Positions 55,426-63,985 of a stretch of DNA of 64,000 bases are shown here, piece after piece; positions within the stretch are counted from its first letter, which is position 1, and every line of letters begins with the position of its first letter. Made by a program: the position numbers and the translations under genes. Source of the DNA: Cryobacterium breve (GTDB taxonomy: Bacteria; Actinomycetota; Actinomycetes; Actinomycetales; Microbacteriaceae); NCBI RefSeq assembly GCF_004402375.1, contig NZ_SOGJ01000023.1, forward strand, positions 1-64,000, in the 5' to 3' direction. The notes beneath the pieces are model-generated. The model was not told where the DNA came from. It saw only the letters and a list, made by a program, of their open reading frames with translations, and did not search any database.

Positions 55426-55451
55426 CATGCCCGCGCCTCGGCGCGGGCATG
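55426..55451. other. Perfect 12-bp hairpin between yajC and secD
   Basis: CATGCCCGCGCC (55426-55437) and GGCGCGGGCATG (55440-55451) pair perfectly around TC. No U-run follows, so it is not a standard terminator; a GAGCATGAGCAT repeat follows directly and the secD GTG is 30 nt downstream. Could set the secD/yajC ratio by RNA processing or control secD translation. Confidence 0.8.
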
Positions 55452-55480
55452 AGCATGAGCATAGAAAGCTGAGTTCTCTG

Positions 55481-57217
55481 GTGGCAAAGTCGTCCCCGGC
55501 CAAGAAGGCCTGGCGTTCCCTCACGTGGCTGGGTGTGATCATCGCCGGACTGATCGCACTCAACACGGCCGGTGTTCTCACCGGAGGCGGATCCTGGACC
55601 CCCAAACTGGCCCTCGACCTCGAGGGTGGCACGCAGATCATCCTCGCGCCCAAGCTCGAATCCGGGCAGTCCGTCTCCTCGGAACAGCTGAACGAAGCCG
55701 TGAAGATCATCCGGCAGCGCATCGACTCGGCCGGTGTCTCCGAAGCGGAGATCAACACCCAGGGCGGCCAGAATATCGTCGTATCCATCCCCGGCGTGCC
55801 AGACGACGCCACCATCAACAGGATCGAGTCCTCGGCCAAGCTGGAGTTCCGTCCGGTCCTCGTCGCCGGAGCGCCCTCCGCCGCCGCCGTGGGTGAGGAC
55901 ATCGTCGGAGAAGATGGTGTTGCTACGCCCGCTCCGACGCCGACCGTCGACCCCAGCCTGGTGAGCACCCCCACCGCGGTGCCCACCGACGGGAGCGACC
56001 TGAACTGGATCACCCCCGCTCTCCAGGCCCAGTACGAGGCCTTCGACTGCAGCAAGATCGACTCGACCAATGTGGCTCCGGCCGCCGAGCCGCTGATCAC
56101 GTGCGAGGCCGACGGATCGATCAAGTACATCCTCGGACCCGTGGAAGCCAGTGGCGAGAATGTCTCCGACGCCACCAACGGCCAGCGGACCACTCAGAGC
56201 GGCGCCACCACTGGTGAATGGGTCGTCAACATCGTCTTCGACAGCACCGGGACCAAGGACTTCGCCACGGTCAGCACACGACTGAGCGGACTCACCGGGG
56301 CTCAGAACCAGTTTGCAATCGTTTTGGACGGCAACGTCATCTCCGCGCCGCGCACGCTGGCCGTCATCACCGACGGCAACGCGCAGATCAGTGGCAACTT
56401 CGACCAGGATTCCTCCAAGGCACTCGCCGACCAGCTCAAGTTCGGCGCCCTGCCGCTCAGCTTCACGGTGCAGAGCCAGGACACCATCTCGGCCACCCTG
56501 GGTTCGAGCCAACTCACCGGCGGCCTGATCGCCGGATTGATCGGCCTCATCCTGGTCGTGATCTACTCGCTCATCCAGTACCGCCTGCTTGGGCTCGTCA
56601 CGGTCGCGTCCCTCACCGTAGCCGCCGTCATCACCTACCTCTTGATCACGATCCTGTCGTGGCGGGAGGGATATCGCCTGTCGCTCGCCGGCGTCGCCGG
56701 CCTGATCGTCGCGATCGGCATCACCGCAGACTCCTTCATCGTCTACTTCGAGCGAGTGCGTGACGAACTCCGTGACGGCCGCGGACTCGAGTCCTCGGTG
56801 GAAGCCGGGTGGAAGCGTGCCCTGCGAACCATCCTCGCGTCCGACGCGGTGAACATCCTCGCGGCGGGAGTCCTGTTCATCGTCGCCGTCGGCAACGTGA
56901 AGGGCTTCGCCCTCACTCTGGGGCTCACCACCCTGGTCGACGTGCTCGTGGTCATGCTCTTCACCCACCCGATGCTCCAGCTGCTCGCGCGCACCAAATT
57001 CTTCAGCGAGGGCCACAAGTTCAGCGGGCTCGACCCGCGTGCACTGGGCGCCGCCTACCGCGGCCGGGCCACTTTCAAGCCGGCGCCGGGCGCACCGACC
57101 GCCAAGCTGTCATCGGCCAGCCGCGAGGCAGCCAAACGTCAGACCATCGCCGAACGCAAAGCGGCGGAACTCGTGGGTTCCAGCACGGATCGATCGACCG
57201 ATGGGAAGGAATCCTAA
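55481..57217 (+). CDS. secD: Protein translocase subunit SecD
   Basis: 578 residues from GTG 55481. First helix LGVIIAGLIALNTAGVLTGG; D1 signature LALDLEGGTQIILAPKL; periplasmic P1 domain with IRQRIDSAGVSEAEINTQGG and a Pro/Thr-rich insert (residues ~150-180); then five helices from GLIAGLIGLILVVIYSLIQY, including VAGLIVAIGITADSFIVYFE (D4/D5, essential Asp) and ERVRDELRDG. Uses proton motive force to help pull proteins through SecYEG. Stop overlaps the secF start by 1 nt (TAATG). Confidence 0.95.
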   Translation: MAKSSPAKKAWRSLTWLGVIIAGLIALNTAGVLTGGGSWTPKLALDLEGGTQIILAPKLESGQSVSSEQLNEAVKIIRQRIDSAGVSEAEINTQGGQNIVVSIPGVPDDATINRIESSAKLEFRPVLVAGAPSAAAVGEDIVGEDGVATPAPTPTVDPSLVSTPTAVPTDGSDLNWITPALQAQYEAFDCSKIDSTNVAPAAEPLITCEADGSIKYILGPVEASGENVSDATNGQRTTQSGATTGEWVVNIVFDSTGTKDFATVSTRLSGLTGAQNQFAIVLDGNVISAPRTLAVITDGNAQISGNFDQDSSKALADQLKFGALPLSFTVQSQDTISATLGSSQLTGGLIAGLIGLILVVIYSLIQYRLLGLVTVASLTVAAVITYLLITILSWREGYRLSLAGVAGLIVAIGITADSFIVYFERVRDELRDGRGLESSVEAGWKRALRTILASDAVNILAAGVLFIVAVGNVKGFALTLGLTTLVDVLVVMLFTHPMLQLLARTKFFSEGHKFSGLDPRALGAAYRGRATFKPAPGAPTAKLSSASREAAKRQTIAERKAAELVGSSTDRSTDGKES

Positions 57218-58230
57218 TGGCCAGTTTCGCTCAGTTCGGAAACGATCTACACACCGGTAAGCGGTCATTCGACATCGTCGGCCGACGCAAGACCTGGTAC
57301 CTGGTCGCCGTGGTTGCGCTCCTCGTTGCCATCGTGGTACCCCAGTTGCGTGGCGGCTTCGTCTTCGGCATCGAGTTCACTGGCGGATCCGAGTTCAAAA
57401 TCTCTCAAGTCGCCGAACAGGATCAGGCAGCGGGCGCCGACGCCGTGACGGAGGTCGTTCCGCAGGCTGCGCCGCGGGTGTCGAGCGTCAGCTCCACGGG
57501 TATCCGCGTGCAGACCGACCAGCTCACCAGCGGCGAGACCCGTGAGGTTCGCGCCGCTCTAGCGGATGCCTACGCCGTGCCGGTCGAGCAGGTCACGGCC
57601 TCTTTCATCGGCCCGAGCTGGGGCCAGGACATCACCGGTCAGGCCGTGCGCGGACTCATCATCTTCCTCGTGCTCGCCGCTATCGGCATGGCGCTGTACT
57701 TCCGCACCTGGAAGATGTCACTCGCGGCAATGACGGCGTTGATGCACGACCTCGTCATCACCGCGGGGATCTACGGCATCACTGGATTCGAGATCACCCC
57801 GGCGGCCGTGATCGGATTCCTCACCATCCTCGGCTACTCGCTCTACGACACGGTCGTGGTGTTCGACAAAATCCGTGAGAACACGTCCGAAGCAGGTTCG
57901 GAGACGCGCATGTTCGGCGAATCGGTGAACCTGGCTGTGAACCAGACCCTGGTGCGCTCGATCAACACCTCGGTTGTCGCTGTGTTGCCGGTCGCGTCGA
58001 TCCTCTTCATCGGGACGCTCGTGCTCGGCGCGGGAACCCTGCGGGATATCTCGCTGGCCCTCCTGATCGGAATCATCGCGGGTGCCTACTCGACAATCTT
58101 CATCGCTTCACCGCTCTACGCTCAGATTCGCTCCGCGGAGCCGGACGTGCGCAAGGCCGACCAGAAGGTCCTCGCCCAGCGGGCGAAGGCCGGCTCGGCG
58201 TCGAAGGTGGCTGAGGAAGTCAGCGCCTAA
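57217..58230 (+). CDS. secF: Protein translocase subunit SecF
   Basis: 337 residues. First helix TWYLVAVVALLVAIVVPQLR; FGIEFTGGSEFKI signature; P1-like domain; five C-terminal helices with TALMHDLVITAGIYGITGFE, AAVIGFLTILGYSLYDTVVV followed by FDKIREN, and RSINTSVVAVLPVASILFIG. Partner of SecD. GGAAGG precedes the ATG. In mycobacteria apt follows before rel; here rel comes directly, 88 nt later. Confidence 0.95.
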   Translation: MASFAQFGNDLHTGKRSFDIVGRRKTWYLVAVVALLVAIVVPQLRGGFVFGIEFTGGSEFKISQVAEQDQAAGADAVTEVVPQAAPRVSSVSSTGIRVQTDQLTSGETREVRAALADAYAVPVEQVTASFIGPSWGQDITGQAVRGLIIFLVLAAIGMALYFRTWKMSLAAMTALMHDLVITAGIYGITGFEITPAAVIGFLTILGYSLYDTVVVFDKIRENTSEAGSETRMFGESVNLAVNQTLVRSINTSVVAVLPVASILFIGTLVLGAGTLRDISLALLIGIIAGAYSTIFIASPLYAQIRSAEPDVRKADQKVLAQRAKAGSASKVAEEVSA

Positions 58231-58318
58231 CGGCGCGAGTCGGAGTCTGCCCGGGGCGACGTGGTAGGGATGTTGCCCGGGAGCAGTGATAATTGATCAA
58301 ACGGATGGAGGTGGCCAG

Positions 58319-60592
58319 GTGACCGAGCTGACAACGCCGCCTGCCTCCCCGGCTCCGCTCCCGCCCGCGTCACTGCGGCGCCTGGTGCCCCGGATATTCT
58401 CCCGGGCCCAGCCGGTCGGCGCGGTTGACACCCTGCTGAAAACCGTTCGGACGCACCACCCCAAGGTGGACCTCTCCGTCATCGAGCGTGCGTACGCCGT
58501 CGCCGAACAGGCGCATGAGGGGCAGTTCCGGCGCAGCGGCGAGCCGTACATCACGCATCCGGTCGCGGTCGCCCAGATTCTGGCCGACCTGGGCATCGGG
58601 CCGAAGACCGTATCCGCCGCTCTGCTGCACGACACTGTCGAGGACACCGAGTACACCCTCGACCAGCTCCGCAGCGACTTCGGTGACGAGATCACCATGC
58701 TTGTCGACGGCGTGACCAAACTCGACAAGGTCAAGTACGGCGATAGCACCCAGGCCGAGACCGTGCGCAAGATGATCGTGGCGATGTCCAAGGACATCCG
58801 CGTACTGATCATCAAGCTCGCTGACCGCCTGCACAATGCGCGCACCTGGGGTTTTGTGCCAGCCGAGTCGGCCGTGCGCAAGGCAACCGAGACACTGGAA
58901 ATTTACGCCCCGCTCGCGCACCGGCTCGGTATCCAGACCATCAAGTGGGAACTCGAAGACCTGTCCTTCGCGGTGCTGTATCCGAAGCTCTACGCCGAGA
59001 TCGACAGCCTTGTCAAGCAGCGCACGCCGCAGCGAGAAGAATTCGTGCAGCACGTCATCGACGCGATCGTCGACGACTTGAAGGCCGCGCGCATCCGGGG
59101 CAAGGTGGCCGGCCGGCCCAAGCAGTACTACTCGATCTATCAGAAGATGGTCGTTCGCGGCCGCGACTTCGACGAGATCTACGACCTGGTCGGCATCCGC
59201 GTGCTCGTCAACTCGGTTCGTGACTGTTACGCGGTGCTCGGCGCGATCCATGCCCGTTGGACTCCCCTGCCCGGCCGGTTCAAGGACTACATCGCAACCC
59301 CCAAGTTCAACCTCTACCAGTCCCTGCACACCACTGTTCTCGGCCCGAGTGGCCGCGCGGTCGAGATTCAGATCCGCACGCAGGAGATGCACCAGCGTGC
59401 AGAGTTCGGCGTGGCATCGCACTGGAAGTACAAGGAGCAGACCACCGGTAAGAGCGCCGGTCCCGGCCCACAGAGTGACACCGACATGGCGTGGCTCGCG
59501 CACATCTCCGACTGGCAGGCCGAAACGGCCGATCCGGGGGAGTTCCTCGACTCCCTCCGCTACGAGATCGGTGCCAAAGAGGTCTACGTCTTCACGCCCA
59601 AGGGGCGTGTTATCGGCCTCCCGGCCGACGCCACTCCGGTGGACTTCGCCTATGCCGTGCACACCGAGGTCGGTCATCGAACGATGGGTGCCAAGGTCAA
59701 CGGGCGCTTGGTGCCGCTGGAGAGCCCCTTGCTCACCGGAGACGTCGTCGAGGTCTTCACCTCGAAGAACCCCGACTCTGGACCCAGCAAAGACTGGCTG
59801 AACTTCGTCAAGAGCCCTCGGGCTCGCAACAAGATCCGGCAGTGGTTCACCAAGGAACGCCGAGACGAGGCGATCGAGCAGGGCCGTGATGCCATCGCCC
59901 GCGCCATGCGCAAGCAGAACCTGCCGCTGCAGAAGCTGATGAACCAGGACTCCTTCGCCGAGGTCGCCGCGGTGATGAAGTACGAAGATGTCTCCGCGCT
60001 GTACGCTGCCGTCGGCGAGGGCCACGTGTCCACGCAGTCCGTCCTGGAGAAAGTCGTCGCCACCCTGCAGAGCGTTGAGGAAAGCGACGCCACCGATTTG
60101 CCGTTCGCACCTCACGGTCGAACGCAGACACTCCGGAACAGCGACTCCGGCATCCTCGTGCGCGGTGCGCCCGACATTCTGGTGAAGCTCGCACGCTGCT
60201 GCACACCCGTTCCAGGCGACAAGGTTGTGGGGTTCATCACGCGCGGGGCCGGTGTCTCCGTCCACCAGGCATCCTGCCGTAACGTGCAGTCACTGCTGAA
60301 GGAACCCGAACGCATGATCGAGGTCGACTGGGCGCCCACGTCCAAGAGTCTGTTCCTGGTTCAGATTCAGATCGAAGCTCTCGACCGTTCCGGGCTGCTC
60401 TCCGACGTCACGCGCGTTCTGTCTGAGCACCACGTCAATATCCTGTCGGCGACCGTGCACACCTCCACCGACCGCCTGGCGATCAGCCGGTTCGTCTTCG
60501 AGATGGGGGACACCACCCACCTCGACCGTGTGCTCAACGCCGTGCGCCGGATCGACGCCGTGTACGACGTGTATCGCGTCAACGACGGCTGA
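58319..60592 (+). CDS. rel: Bifunctional (p)ppGpp synthetase/hydrolase Rel
   Basis: 757 residues from GTG 58319, chosen because GGAGGTGG lies 6 nt upstream; GTG 58286 is an in-frame alternative. HD hydrolase with LLHDTVEDTEYT (His104-Asp109); synthetase with GRPKQYYSIYQKMVVRGRDF then DEIYDLVGIRVLV, and RFKDYIATPKFNLYQSLHTT; TGS (KEVYVFTPKGRVIGLPADAT); zinc-finger-like LARCCTPVPGDKVVGFITRG; ACT domain (VQIQIEALDRSGLLSDVTRV). Sole RelA/SpoT homologue type of actinobacteria, making and degrading (p)ppGpp on starved ribosomes. Likely transcribed with or after secDF. Confidence 0.95.
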   Translation: MTELTTPPASPAPLPPASLRRLVPRIFSRAQPVGAVDTLLKTVRTHHPKVDLSVIERAYAVAEQAHEGQFRRSGEPYITHPVAVAQILADLGIGPKTVSAALLHDTVEDTEYTLDQLRSDFGDEITMLVDGVTKLDKVKYGDSTQAETVRKMIVAMSKDIRVLIIKLADRLHNARTWGFVPAESAVRKATETLEIYAPLAHRLGIQTIKWELEDLSFAVLYPKLYAEIDSLVKQRTPQREEFVQHVIDAIVDDLKAARIRGKVAGRPKQYYSIYQKMVVRGRDFDEIYDLVGIRVLVNSVRDCYAVLGAIHARWTPLPGRFKDYIATPKFNLYQSLHTTVLGPSGRAVEIQIRTQEMHQRAEFGVASHWKYKEQTTGKSAGPGPQSDTDMAWLAHISDWQAETADPGEFLDSLRYEIGAKEVYVFTPKGRVIGLPADATPVDFAYAVHTEVGHRTMGAKVNGRLVPLESPLLTGDVVEVFTSKNPDSGPSKDWLNFVKSPRARNKIRQWFTKERRDEAIEQGRDAIARAMRKQNLPLQKLMNQDSFAEVAAVMKYEDVSALYAAVGEGHVSTQSVLEKVVATLQSVEESDATDLPFAPHGRTQTLRNSDSGILVRGAPDILVKLARCCTPVPGDKVVGFITRGAGVSVHQASCRNVQSLLKEPERMIEVDWAPTSKSLFLVQIQIEALDRSGLLSDVTRVLSEHHVNILSATVHTSTDRLAISRFVFEMGDTTHLDRVLNAVRRIDAVYDVYRVNDG

Positions 60593-60645
60593 TTCTCCAG
60601 CGGGCTGAGGCTGTGGTGTCCGGCGGCGGACAGCCGTGCCCGGCC

Positions 60646-60724
60646 GCTCTCTGCTGCTCTCCGCTTTCTGCATTCCGCTGCTCTCCGCTGCTCTATGCCT
60701 TCTGCTTTCTGTTGCTCTCGCTTG
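60646..60724. repeat. Pyrimidine-rich imperfect tandem tract
   Basis: About 78 bp of C/T/G with almost no A. GCTGCTCTCCGCT occurs twice and CTTTCTG/CTTCTG units recur. On the opposite strand it reads as purine-rich low-complexity Glu/Arg/Gln codons, but no supported gene uses it. Could form an H-DNA-like or unstructured single strand in rel 3' RNA. Confidence 0.6.
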
Positions 60725-60725
60725 A

Positions 60726-60832
60726 GTGGCCAATTCAGGAGATTCGACGAACGGGTGGCTTCGATACCGGGAGCGGGCGCGGAACCAGTACGGATGCGTG
60801 GCGTGGCTGCTGGGATCTCCTGAGTTGGCCAC
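60726..60832. repeat. 107-bp inverted repeat with 18-bp ends
   Basis: GTGGCCAATTCAGGAGAT (60726-60743) is the reverse complement of ATCTCCTGAGTTGGCCAC (60815-60832) with one difference; 71 bp lie between. Its ends share an AATTC...GGAGAT core with the 85-bp elements but the order of bases differs, so it may be a related or separate family. Only one copy is in the window. Confidence 0.75.
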
Positions 60833-60897
60833 AGCACCCGGCGGCTGCGCCGCATCATTCGGAGCGGGCGCTGACCACGCGGCCGCCCGACGCGCCG

Positions 60898-60982
60898 AAC
60901 GAATTCGACGGAGACTTCACCCAAACGGCCCGGAGTTCAGCGGAAACCTCAACTTTTTCTCAGAATCTCCGTCGAATTAGTT
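60898..60982. repeat. 85-bp intergenic inverted-repeat element, copy 3
   Basis: Left end AACGAATTCGACGGAGA (60898-60914); right end (60966-60982) is its reverse complement with one difference. Exactly 85 bp, as in copies 1 and 2, with an unrelated centre that contains ACTTTTTCT. Ends extend one more base as GAAC...GTTC. It lies 34 nt past the 3' end of the leftward AbiEi-like gene. Confidence 0.9.
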
Positions 60983-61015
60983 CGCTCGTAGCTGGGCCTG
61001 GGACAGAGCCTCGGC

Positions 61016-61618
61016 CTAGGGCTCGTGCGAGTCCAGGTAACGCTGCACCTCGTCAAGCCGGGCGAGGGCCTGTGCTTTGAACGGCAGGTTGGGTGCCGAG
61101 AAGAGGTCGCGCGCGGGTGCGACGCTGGTGTGACCCCCGTACCGCACGAGCGCGGCGATCAGCGGGATGCGGTCGGGGACCGTGGATACGTCAGCCGGGT
61201 CGTCGGGCCAGCGTGCCAAGTCAACGGCCGTGCGCAGCGGCAGCGTGACGCGCAGGCCGGATATGGTCTGGAGCTGGTCCGCGGGACAACTGATTTCGCG
61301 GATGTGCAGCCGCGGAGACGGGACCAGTTTCATCCGGGCGGACACCTGCACGCAGAACTGGTGGCGGCGCGGCTCGGACGCCAGACCGTAGATCCAGGCT
61401 GCGGTCATCCGTTCGGCGATCGCCCGGGGCGACGCCGGTAGCATCCCTGCCGCACGGGCGCGACGCATGCTGTCGTCGACCTCGTCGACCGGGCACCAGA
61501 AGTCGCCCAGGGTGAACAGTTCCCCGTCAAGCCGGGCGCTGCACAGTTCGGCGAGGGGAAGGTCCAGGGAAGAGAGCACCGAGCGCAGCCGCGAGTTCAT
61601 CGACTCAGCGTGCGGCAA
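61016..61618 (-). CDS. AbiEi-antitoxin-like / DUF559-associated protein
   Basis: 200 residues. Blocks such as MTAAWIYGLASEPRRHQFCV, LHIREISCPADQLQTISGLR and VTLPLRTAVDLARWPDD match the linker region shared by actinobacterial AbiEi-type type IV antitoxin-like proteins and DUF559 nuclease fusions. The N-terminal winged helix is only weakly visible and no toxin (AbiEii-type nucleotidyltransferase) gene is next to it, so an active toxin-antitoxin pair is not supported. ATG 61600 is an alternative start. It ends by the third 85-bp repeat. Confidence 0.5.
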   Translation of the reverse strand: MPHAESMNSRLRSVLSSLDLPLAELCSARLDGELFTLGDFWCPVDEVDDSMRRARAAGMLPASPRAIAERMTAAWIYGLASEPRRHQFCVQVSARMKLVPSPRLHIREISCPADQLQTISGLRVTLPLRTAVDLARWPDDPADVSTVPDRIPLIAALVRYGGHTSVAPARDLFSAPNLPFKAQALARLDEVQRYLDSHEP

Positions 61619-61637
61619 CGGCCACGCTTGCGGAAAC

Positions 61638-61671
61638 GCAAACGGGGATCTGTGGACAGATCCCCGTTTGC
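61638..61671 (-). terminator. Terminator after the DUF349 gene
   Basis: GCAAACGGGGATCTG and CAGATCCCCGTTTGC form a perfect 15-bp stem with a 4-nt loop, 18 nt past the DUF349 stop. On the minus strand the stem is followed by GTTTCC, a weak U-tract. It lies just upstream of the next leftward gene, insulating it. Confidence 0.8.
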
Positions 61672-61688
61672 ATGCTGTGGTATACCGG

Positions 61689-62921
61689 CTACTGGCCGAT
61701 GGCCTTCAACCACGCCTTGCGGGTTTCCAGAGCCTCGGTGGCTTCCGCGATGGCCGCGGCGTCGCCGCCGGCCTGTGCGGTGACCAGTTCGGCCTCGAGC
61801 TTGGTGATGGCGTCGTGCAGTTGGCCGGCCAGACCCTCGGCGCGAGCCTTGGTCTCCGGATTGTTGCGATTCCAATGATCATCGTCGAGCTTGCGCACGG
61901 CCGCTTCTACCTTGCGCATGCGGTCTTCGACGGACTTGACCGAGTCGCGGGGCACCTTGCCGATGGCGTCCCAGCGCCGCTGAATGGAGCTCAGCGCGGT
62001 GCGTGCCTTGGCCCGGTCGTTCTCGGACAGCAGTAGTTCAGCCTCGGTGAGCAGCTCGAGCTTCAGAGTCAGGTTGCCAGCGAACTCCTCGTCGTCCTGC
62101 GCGTCGATCTCGGACTTGACTGAGTAGAGCACGTCGCCGGCAGCTTTGAACTTGGCCCACATGGCGTCGTCCTGCTTCTTGCCGCTGCGACCGGCGAGCT
62201 TCCACTCGTCGAGAAGGTTGCGGTAGGCCGGAATGCCGTCGGCACCCTTCGGGGCGAGCGCTTCGGCCTGCTCGATCAAGTGCTGCTTGCGGTTGCGGAC
62301 ATCCTTGTGGGCGCTGTCCAACTCGGCGAAGAACGCCTTGCGGTTCTGTTCGATCGTGGTGCGGGCCGCCCGGAACCGCTTCCACAGGTCGTTGGCCTCA
62401 CCCTTGGGGATGCGCGGGGCGTCGTGCTGGTGCGCCTGCCATTTGGCGAAGAGTGCCTCGAGAGCGGCGCTGGTCTGCTTCCACTGCGTCTTGGCGGGAT
62501 CCTCGGCTGCAAGCGCCTCGGCCTCGGCGACAATGGCGGCCCGTTCGGCGACAGCGGCCGTGGCCGCAGCCTTCGCTTCGGCGCCCTGCTGCTCGGTAAG
62601 CTCGGTGACTGCGCCGCCGAGAGCACCCAGACGGGTGGCCAGTGCTGCCAGGTTGCCGACGGCGTTGGCGTTCGCCACGGTCTCCGTCAGGTGCTTGACT
62701 GACTTCGCGATGTCCGCGGCAGGAGCTCCACCCTTGGCGCGCTGTTCGAGGAGCGTGACCTGGCCGTTGAGCTCGACGTATTTACGTTCGAAGTAGGCAA
62801 GTGCCTCCTCCGGCGTCGCGTCGGGATACTGACCGACGGCGCGTTCGCCTGTTGCTTCGCGCACGTAAACCGTGCCGGTTTCGTCTACGCGACCCCATGG
62901 TTGCTGATCTGTCGTAGTCAA
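61689..62921 (-). CDS. DUF349 family coiled-coil protein
   Basis: 410 residues from TTG 62921, chosen because AAGGTGAGG lies 4-5 nt upstream and the protein then begins with the conserved TTTDQQPWGRVDETGTVYV. An N-terminal domain (residues 1-40), then DUF349 helical repeats each with a W-x-x-A/F core: TQWKQTSAALEALFAKWQAH, DLWKRFRAARTTIEQNRKAF, DEWKLAGRSGKKQDDAMWAK and RRWDAIGKVPRDSV. The protein is acidic and helical. Conserved beside rel/cyclophilin in actinobacteria; function unsettled, with proposed stress or nucleic-acid roles. Confidence 0.9.
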   Translation of the reverse strand: MTTTDQQPWGRVDETGTVYVREATGERAVGQYPDATPEEALAYFERKYVELNGQVTLLEQRAKGGAPAADIAKSVKHLTETVANANAVGNLAALATRLGALGGAVTELTEQQGAEAKAAATAAVAERAAIVAEAEALAAEDPAKTQWKQTSAALEALFAKWQAHQHDAPRIPKGEANDLWKRFRAARTTIEQNRKAFFAELDSAHKDVRNRKQHLIEQAEALAPKGADGIPAYRNLLDEWKLAGRSGKKQDDAMWAKFKAAGDVLYSVKSEIDAQDDEEFAGNLTLKLELLTEAELLLSENDRAKARTALSSIQRRWDAIGKVPRDSVKSVEDRMRKVEAAVRKLDDDHWNRNNPETKARAEGLAGQLHDAITKLEAELVTAQAGGDAAAIAEATEALETRKAWLKAIGQ

Positions 62922-63012
62922 GAGCCTCACCTTATTGATGTCGTTGTGTGTGCCCACGGATGAGCCAATACCAGATCAAGCCTATTGCAAGCCTGCCCGC
63001 TGTTTGTCGGTT

Positions 63013-63813
63013 CTACTGAACTGATACCTGAGTGATGCTCGTCGGCACCGCGGGGGCGCCGTCCGACGAGCCGTTGGCGACGCCGGCATCCGTGATCTGG
63101 GCCTTGATTTCGTCCAAGCCGCTCGTCACCCGGCCGAGGACGGTGTAACCACCCGCCGCGTCTGAAGAAATGGTTGTGTCGTCGTAAACGATGAAGAACT
63201 GGCTGCCCATGCTGTACCCGTTCTCGCCCTGGCGGGCCATGGCCAGCGTGCCGGCCGGGTACACGTTGTCGGAGGGGGCGTTCTCGACCGGGCCGTAGGT
63301 GTAGCCGGGGCCGCCGGATCCGGTACCGGTCGGGTCGCCGCATTGCAGAACGAAGAAACCGCCGTTGGTCAACCGGTGACAGGTCACGTCCTGGTAGAAG
63401 CCTGTGTTGATCAGATTGATCGTCGACGCGACGCCCTGCGGGGCGAGGGCGCCGTCCAGCTCGATCTCGAGGGGGATGCCGTTGAGGGCCAGCGTACCGG
63501 ACCAGGTGCGGTCCTCGGCAAGGGAGCTGGGTGGCACATCGCCGCTGTTGGCGTTGTCGGTCGATTCGGACGAAGCGCTGGGCGTGGCCGATGCTGCGGA
63601 GGAAGGCTCCGCGTTGCCCGGGCCGTCCGCGAAGAACAGGACCTGGGCGCCGACGGCCAGGGCCAAGACGGCAACCACGCTGACTCCGGCGATGAGGTTG
63701 TCCCGTGCACGCCGCTTCACCTGGTGCTCGTTCACGGCTCGCCGTGCCTGGAACGCGCGCACTCTCACTCGCGCTTCGCGGGCGTCCCGATCTTGCTTCT
63801 TGTTCGTTACCAC
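63013..63813 (-). CDS. Membrane-anchored cyclophilin-type peptidyl-prolyl isomerase
   Basis: 266 residues from GTG 63813, with GGAGG 7 nt upstream. A Lys/Arg-rich cytoplasmic segment (~40 residues), one helix (LIAGVSVVAVLALAVGAQVL), a Ser/Ala/Thr linker, and a cyclophilin domain from about residue 105: GVASTINLINTGFYQDVTCH, RLTNGGFFVLQCGDPTGTGS and MGSQFFIVYDD. The catalytic R-F-H-R block is altered to CHRL, as in other actinobacterial extracellular cyclophilins. Probably folds exported proteins, fitting its place near secDF. Confidence 0.9.
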   Translation of the reverse strand: MVTNKKQDRDAREARVRVRAFQARRAVNEHQVKRRARDNLIAGVSVVAVLALAVGAQVLFFADGPGNAEPSSAASATPSASSESTDNANSGDVPPSSLAEDRTWSGTLALNGIPLEIELDGALAPQGVASTINLINTGFYQDVTCHRLTNGGFFVLQCGDPTGTGSGGPGYTYGPVENAPSDNVYPAGTLAMARQGENGYSMGSQFFIVYDDTTISSDAAGGYTVLGRVTSGLDEIKAQITDAGVANGSSDGAPAVPTSITQVSVQ

Positions 63814-63985
63814 GTCGTAGCCTCCAGGCGGCCTCCGTCGGAGGCCAGATCGAGCAGGAATGGCCTGGGCGCTGACACCCGAACCTCGTTGAACTCTACG
63901 CAACCCGGCCAAACCAGACAAAACTCCCCATGGTCGGGATCGTCAGGGGATCGGCCCGGTCACCGGCACAAACTACTCTGGACTC

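Larger units (their letters stand above)
60593..61015. other. 423-bp convergent intergenic region with two inverted repeats
   Basis: Between the end of rel and the AbiEi-like gene. Holds a pyrimidine-rich tract (60646-60724), a 107-bp inverted repeat (60726-60832) and the third 85-bp element (60898-60982). Frames through it give only low-complexity Arg/Gln/Glu sequences. No terminator with a U-tract is seen for rel, so one of the repeats may stop transcription. Confidence 0.7.

Noticed and set aside
58370-60265. A 630-codon frame antisense to rel
   Set aside because: Shadow of a strongly conserved gene; its sequence is compositionally odd, with no family.
60290-60980. Two opposed frames that both start with VANSGD near the 107-bp repeat
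   Set aside because: Both arise because the inverted repeat arms are the same sequence; the rest is low complexity.
61016-61618. Complete type IV toxin-antitoxin system
   Set aside because: Only an AbiEi-like protein is present; no nucleotidyltransferase toxin is adjacent.
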